From positions 186,001-250,000 of the forward strand of contig PGZH01000004.1 in NCBI GenBank assembly GCA_002840155.1: a stretch of 64,000 bases of DNA, read 5' to 3'. The notes beneath the pieces were generated by a model. The model had not been told where the DNA came from. It saw nothing but the letters and a program-made list of their open reading frames with translations, and ran no database searches. The position numbers and the translations under genes are program-made. Shown piece after piece: positions 60,561 through 64,000 of this stretch; position 1 is the first letter of the stretch, and each line of letters opens with the position of its first letter. This stretch comes from Gammaproteobacteria bacterium HGW-Gammaproteobacteria-13 (GTDB taxonomy: Bacteria; Pseudomonadota; Gammaproteobacteria; Pseudomonadales; Pseudomonadaceae).

Positions 60561-61960
60561 AGACCATTACCGCCAAACCTCTAGCGATTAGCCTGTTAAC
60601 ACTGGCACTGACGGCCTGCGCTGTCGGCCCGGATTACCAGGCGCCGCAGACTGCAGATTTCCAGCTGAGCAGCGCGCAAAGCAGCAGCTACGACCGCTCG
60701 CGTTTCGAAACCAGTTGGTGGCAGCAGTTCGACGATCCGGTTCTCAATCAGCTGGTGCAACAGTCCCTGCAGGAAAACCGCCAACTGCGCGTGGCCTTTG
60801 CCCGCCTGCTGGCAGCCCAGGCGATCCGTGACGACCTCGGCAACGATCAGTTGCCGACCGTCACCAGCCGTGCCAGCGGTGAATTCGGCAAGGCCCAACA
60901 ACCTGGCGTAACCGAGCAGCGCGTGCGCGGCGAACGTTACTACCTGGGCCTGGACATGCTCTGGGAGCTGGACCTTTTTGGCCGCATTCAGCGTCAACTG
61001 GAAGCCAGCGACGCCGAATTGGACGTAGCCGAAGCGGATTACCAGCAACTGCAGGTCAGCCTGATCGCCGAACTGGTGGATGCCTACGGCAGCCTGCGCG
61101 GCGCACAACTGCGTGAACGCATTGCCCGCGCCAACCTGGAGAATCAGCAGGAATCCCGCGCCATCACCGAGCAGCTGCGTGAAGCCGGCGTCGGTAGCCA
61201 GCTCGATGTGCTGCGCAGCGATGCGCGCCTGGCTGGCACCGAAGCCAGCTTGCCGCAACTGCAGGCCGAACAGCAGCGCGCCAAACACCGTATCGCCACC
61301 CTGCTCGGCCAGCGTCCGGACCAACTCAGCGTCGATCTCTCGGCTCAGGACCTGCCCGCCATCGCCAAAGCCCTGCCAGTTGGCGACCCCGGCGAATTGC
61401 TGCGCCGCCGCCCGGATATCCGTGCAGCAGAACGGCAATTGGCCGCCGCCACCGCCAATATCGGCGTGGCCACGGCGGACCTGTTTCCACGGGTGAGTAT
61501 GTCCGGCTTCCTCGGCTTTACCGCCGGGCGTGGCTCGCAGCTGGGCTCGTCGGCAGCGCAAGCCTGGGGCCTGGCACCGACCATCAGCTGGGCGGCGTTT
61601 GATCTGGGCAGCGTGCGTGCACGCTTGCGTGGGGCTGAAGCCGAAGCCGATGGCGCGCTGGCCAACTATGAGCAACAAGTGCTGCTGGCTCTGGAAGAAT
61701 CCGCCAACGCCTTTAGCGACTACGGCAAGCGTCAGCAGCGCCTGCTTGCCCTGCTGCGCCAATCCGACGCCAGCCGCGCCGCAGCCGAACAAGCCCGCGT
61801 GCGCTACCGCGAAGGTGAAGTGGACTTTCTCGTGCTGCTCGACGCCGAACGCGAACGCCTAAGCGCCGAAGACGCCCAGGCCCAGGCGGAAGTCGAGCTG
61901 TATCGCGGCATCGTCGCCATCTACAAGGCCCTTGGCGGCGGGTGGCAGCCTAACGCCTAG
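60557..61960 (+). CDS. oprN: outer-membrane efflux channel OprN
   Basis: A 467-aa TolC-like lipoprotein (lipobox LTAC, Cys21). Two OEP repeats (~residues 60-250 and ~270-460) with long coiled-coil helices; the RRPDIRAAERQLAAATANIGVA segment is characteristic. Last gene of mexEF-oprN; a strong terminator follows. Confidence 0.95.
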   Translation: MKTITAKPLAISLLTLALTACAVGPDYQAPQTADFQLSSAQSSSYDRSRFETSWWQQFDDPVLNQLVQQSLQENRQLRVAFARLLAAQAIRDDLGNDQLPTVTSRASGEFGKAQQPGVTEQRVRGERYYLGLDMLWELDLFGRIQRQLEASDAELDVAEADYQQLQVSLIAELVDAYGSLRGAQLRERIARANLENQQESRAITEQLREAGVGSQLDVLRSDARLAGTEASLPQLQAEQQRAKHRIATLLGQRPDQLSVDLSAQDLPAIAKALPVGDPGELLRRRPDIRAAERQLAAATANIGVATADLFPRVSMSGFLGFTAGRGSQLGSSAAQAWGLAPTISWAAFDLGSVRARLRGAEAEADGALANYEQQVLLALEESANAFSDYGKRQQRLLALLRQSDASRAAAEQARVRYREGEVDFLVLLDAERERLSAEDAQAQAEVELYRGIVAIYKALGGGWQPNA

Positions 61961-62007
61961 AACCTGTTTGCAAACTCTCCCCCGGTTGGCTTGGCCAACC
62001 CCTTCCC

Positions 62008-62046
62008 GCCCCCACGGCATCCGCTCCTTGCCGTGGGGCTTTTTTA
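62008..62046 (+). terminator. mexEF-oprN terminator
   Basis: Stem CCCCACGGC / GCCGTGGGG with an 11-base loop and T6 tract. The T-tract runs into the stop codon of the converging YCII gene. A smaller hairpin GGTTGGC-ttg-GCCAACC at 61984-62000 precedes it. Confidence 0.88.
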
Positions 62047-62388
62047 TGAGTGAAACGGCCGCACCTCAACCGGTGCCCGGCAGGCAATGGCGGCCTTGCG
62101 CCCCCAGGCCAGCGCTTCTTCCAGATCAGCCGTTTCCAGCACCCAGAAACCACCTACGTGCTCCTTGGTCTGCAGGTATGGCCCGTCACTAACAAGCACC
62201 TCGCCATCGGGCTGCGCTCGCAGTGCTTTCGCGCCGCGCGCCGGGTGCAGACCGCCGACGAAAACCCTGACACCGGCCGCCACCATCGCGTCATTAAGCA
62301 CGTCGATATCGCGGGTCATTGCCTCATCCTCGGCAATGGCCGGGTCGTAGTCATCGGGATGGTGGATCGCCACCAGATACTGCGCCAT
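62044..62388 (-). CDS. YCII-related domain protein
   Basis: A 114-aa single-domain protein with the ferredoxin-like YCII/DGPF fold: MAQYLVAIHHPDDY start, LVSDGPYLQTKEHVGGFWVLE (DGP motif), and DLEEALAWGRKAA. YCII proteins may be small enzymes with a His/Asp pair, but no function is established. Its stop overlaps the oprN terminator. Confidence 0.82.
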   Translation of the reverse strand: MAQYLVAIHHPDDYDPAIAEDEAMTRDIDVLNDAMVAAGVRVFVGGLHPARGAKALRAQPDGEVLVSDGPYLQTKEHVGGFWVLETADLEEALAWGRKAAIACRAPVEVRPFHS

Positions 62389-62450
62389 AACGCCTCCTGC
62401 TACGGGCTTTAGTCGCCCGGATAAATATGCTGAACGCGCTCAGCGCTGCG

Positions 62451-62891
62451 TCATATGCGCTCTTGCGTCGTGAATGAGCGCAATCCGCCGAGCGCACTTG
62501 CAAACAGCAATGCAAAACCGGCATTGAGCAGCGCGTTTTGCCAGAAGCCAGACAGCAGCGAATAGGCTGTGTCGGGGATAAACCAGGCGAGCAGCGACAC
62601 AACAAACATCCACCATGCGTCTTGGCTGCCTCTGCGCACGGGGCCAAGCGCGAGAAACATCAGCACAGCGCCCCAGCCGAACATCACCGAGCCCAGCACG
62701 GCATGCACCAGGCTGATATAAGCCAAGGCTTCAGGGCCGAATGTATTGAGGTGTGCCGCCGATGTGTAAACCAGCAGGCTGAATGCTTGCAGGGTAAAGC
62801 CCGGCATCAGCACAAGCGCAAGCCCGAACAACATCAGCCCTGCGGTGGCTGCAACGAGTAAACGCCAGCAAAAAAGCTGAATACGGTTCAC
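62451..62891 (-). CDS. four-helix membrane protein of unknown function
   Basis: A 146-aa protein with four predicted membrane helices (residues ~8-30, ~55-82, ~92-110, ~118-136), starting MNRIQLFCWRLLVAAT. No domain is recognised. It follows a GNAT gene on the same strand with a 75-base gap and is not obviously tied to the efflux operon. Confidence 0.65.
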   Translation of the reverse strand: MNRIQLFCWRLLVAATAGLMLFGLALVLMPGFTLQAFSLLVYTSAAHLNTFGPEALAYISLVHAVLGSVMFGWGAVLMFLALGPVRRGSQDAWWMFVVSLLAWFIPDTAYSLLSGFWQNALLNAGFALLFASALGGLRSFTTQERI

Positions 62892-62966
62892 GGCTTCTCC
62901 AGATATCTAATGCCTGTACCGAGGCCGTAAACACTGGTTTGTGCCCACGCGGTAAGGGTTGATTAG

Positions 62967-63437
62967 TTAGCCCGCCGCGCGAGCGCCACTGAGCCTCTTT
63001 TGCATAAACACGCTCAGCGGATGTTCAGGGTAGTCGCCGAATGCGCTGCATATCTGGAAACCATGCTTCTGGTAAAACGCCAACGCCTCAGCTTGGTAAG
63101 GGCCCGTTTCAAGTTGCAGCAACTGACAACCGCGGTTTATCGACTCGACTTCTAGCTGTAGCAACACCTGCGCAGCTGCACCTTGCGCACGGTTGGCTAG
63201 GCGCACAAACATGCGCTTTAGCTCCCCCGCCCCATTGCCAAGCACCACCGCAGCGCAACCAATGGCCGCCCCGTCGTTGTCTCTGGCCACAGCAAACAAC
63301 ACGTTGTCCTGCTCCAGCGTGGTCAGGTCCAGCGCATAGCGCGCTTCGGCCGGGTACAAGGTGTCCTGATACGCATCCAACTCCGCGATAAGCGCAATAA
63401 CTTCAGGCTGGTTTGGAGGCTCTAGCTGCACGCGCAT
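62967..63437 (-). CDS. GNAT family N-acetyltransferase
   Basis: A 156-aa acetyltransferase, starting MRVQLEPPNQPEVIALIAEL (18 codons inside the longest frame). Acetyl-CoA site: ELKRMFVRLANRAQGAAAQVLLQ, where the usual R/Q-x-x-G-x-G/A loop is NRAQGAA. C-terminal AEALAFYQKHGFQ. Substrate unknown; resembles YjgM/PhnO-type single-domain GNATs. Confidence 0.82.
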   Translation of the reverse strand: MRVQLEPPNQPEVIALIAELDAYQDTLYPAEARYALDLTTLEQDNVLFAVARDNDGAAIGCAAVVLGNGAGELKRMFVRLANRAQGAAAQVLLQLEVESINRGCQLLQLETGPYQAEALAFYQKHGFQICSAFGDYPEHPLSVFMQKRLSGARAAG

Positions 63438-63540
63438 GCTTATATTCTCTGCGGTTTGTACTGTGATTAAGCGAATGAACGAATCGAGCATGCCCCAATA
63501 AGCAAAGCGAACGCGTTAAGCATTCAACGCCATGGCCAAT

Positions 63541-64000
63541 TTATAAATCTGCGGCGTCGGGCGCACGGAAGGCCTTGCTGTAGTATCCAGACTGGTCGAA
63601 ACAGCAAACATGCTTCTTGCCGGACGCGAGCATATCGCAGGCATCACCAATTCGTTTGCTGCGCGTCTTAAGTTGCTTGGCTGAAGTAATCCAATGTATC
63701 CAGTCCAATCGTGCGATGGTCGTCGTATCGGTCCAAACCTTACGGGCCTCAGGTGTGGCTGCCAGCGCCTCCTGAAAATCAGCTGGAATGTCAGGCTCTG
63801 GCTCCTTCTCCACCGCGCCGGCACCTTCGTACAACCCTCTACTGACCTTCAGCCAATGGCTCAGCTGACCATCAGGCTCAAGAGTCGCCTGGAAATGCTG
63901 TCCATTAATTGCGCCCTCAACTGTCGTTCTTCCTCGCCTCGGAAGCTTTTCACTGGCATCTCTCGGCAGTACTACAAACGCCCACGATGTATCACTACCA
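63541..64000 (-). CDS. DUF1905/YdeI-OmdA family protein (5' end outside window)
   Basis: The frame stays open to the window end, so the gene is partial. Residues before the apparent TTG at 63834 read RRGRTTVEGAINGQHFQATL, a DUF1905 domain, followed by a bacteriocin-resistance YdeI/OmpD-associated helical domain (WIHWITSAKQLKTRSKRIGD). The TTG is internal, not the true start. Such proteins are linked by name to bacteriocin protection, but the mechanism is unknown. Confidence 0.82.
   Translation of the reverse strand, partial: GSDTSWAFVVLPRDASEKLPRRGRTTVEGAINGQHFQATLEPDGQLSHWLKVSRGLYEGAGAVEKEPEPDIPADFQEALAATPEARKVWTDTTTIARLDWIHWITSAKQLKTRSKRIGDACDMLASGKKHVCCFDQSGYYSKAFRAPDAADL

Overview
This is a GC-rich Pseudomonas chromosome window, most likely close to the replication terminus. 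Gene content and order match blocks known from P. aeruginosa: the divergent isocitrate dehydrogenase pair next to cspD-clpS-clpA-infA-bpt-aat-trxB-ftsK-lolA-rarA-crcB-serS-cysG-trpD2-tusEBCD; tRNA-Ser/gacA-uvrC-pgsA/tRNA-Gly-Cys-Leu; ugd-galU-(VOC)-gor; and mexS/mexT-mexEF-oprN. Protein lengths and catalytic residues agree (for example AceA of 531 aa with Cys222). The species cannot be fixed from the sequence alone.

Layout: 0-6.4 kb, accessory envelope and signalling genes (partial chemoreceptor, pectinacetylesterase-like secreted protein, DUF4442 protein, Tat-exported PhoX-type protein). 6.7-21 kb, central metabolism: isocitrate lyase and both isocitrate dehydrogenases (the glyoxylate/TCA branch point), purB, and a nudJ-mnmA-hflD operon with an EamA transporter gene added. 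21-26.9 kb, protein turnover and translation: CspD, ClpS/ClpA, IF-1, both N-end-rule aminoacyl transferases, thioredoxin reductase. 27-31.9 kb, ftsK-lolA-rarA-crcB. 32-37.9 kb, serS, siroheme synthase and the Tus sulfur relay that works with MnmA. 38-41.8 kb, GacA/UvrC/PgsA and four tRNAs. 42-46.8 kb, UDP-glucose/UDP-glucuronate synthesis, glutathione reductase and a TRIC-type channel. 53.7-62 kb, the MexEF-OprN efflux system with MexS and MexT. 62-64 kb, small accessory genes, the last cut by the window edge.

The notable region is 46.84-53.71 kb: an apparently complete filamentous-phage (inovirus) prophage whose core genes lie on the minus strand. In transcription order from the right it has two small predicted ribbon-helix-helix (RHH) proteins, an origin-like intergenic stretch, a divergent RHH repressor candidate, a replication initiator, a Cys-rich protein, a 28-aa membrane peptide, an unknown protein, a ssDNA-binding protein, small coat proteins (including a 23-aa membrane peptide), a glycine/proline-rich adsorption protein, a DUF2523 minor coat protein and a Zot-type assembly ATPase. 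It has no integrase. Its left edge is a near-perfect dif (XerCD) site, and its right edge carries further dif-like sequences, one of which can fold with downstream sequence into a hairpin resembling the single-stranded attP of CTX phage. It also carries an array of seven TGCTAGCA palindromes, four of the six gaps between neighbours being exactly 44 bp, around one RHH gene. All six KOPS-like GGGNAGGG octamers I found point toward this locus, supporting its identification as the chromosomal dif region. I noticed no phage secretin (pIV), so a host secretin is presumably used.

Two copies of a roughly 75-nt element with three consecutive, covarying hairpins lie beside terminators near aceA and after icd. 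No CRISPR array, rRNA or insertion sequence was seen.
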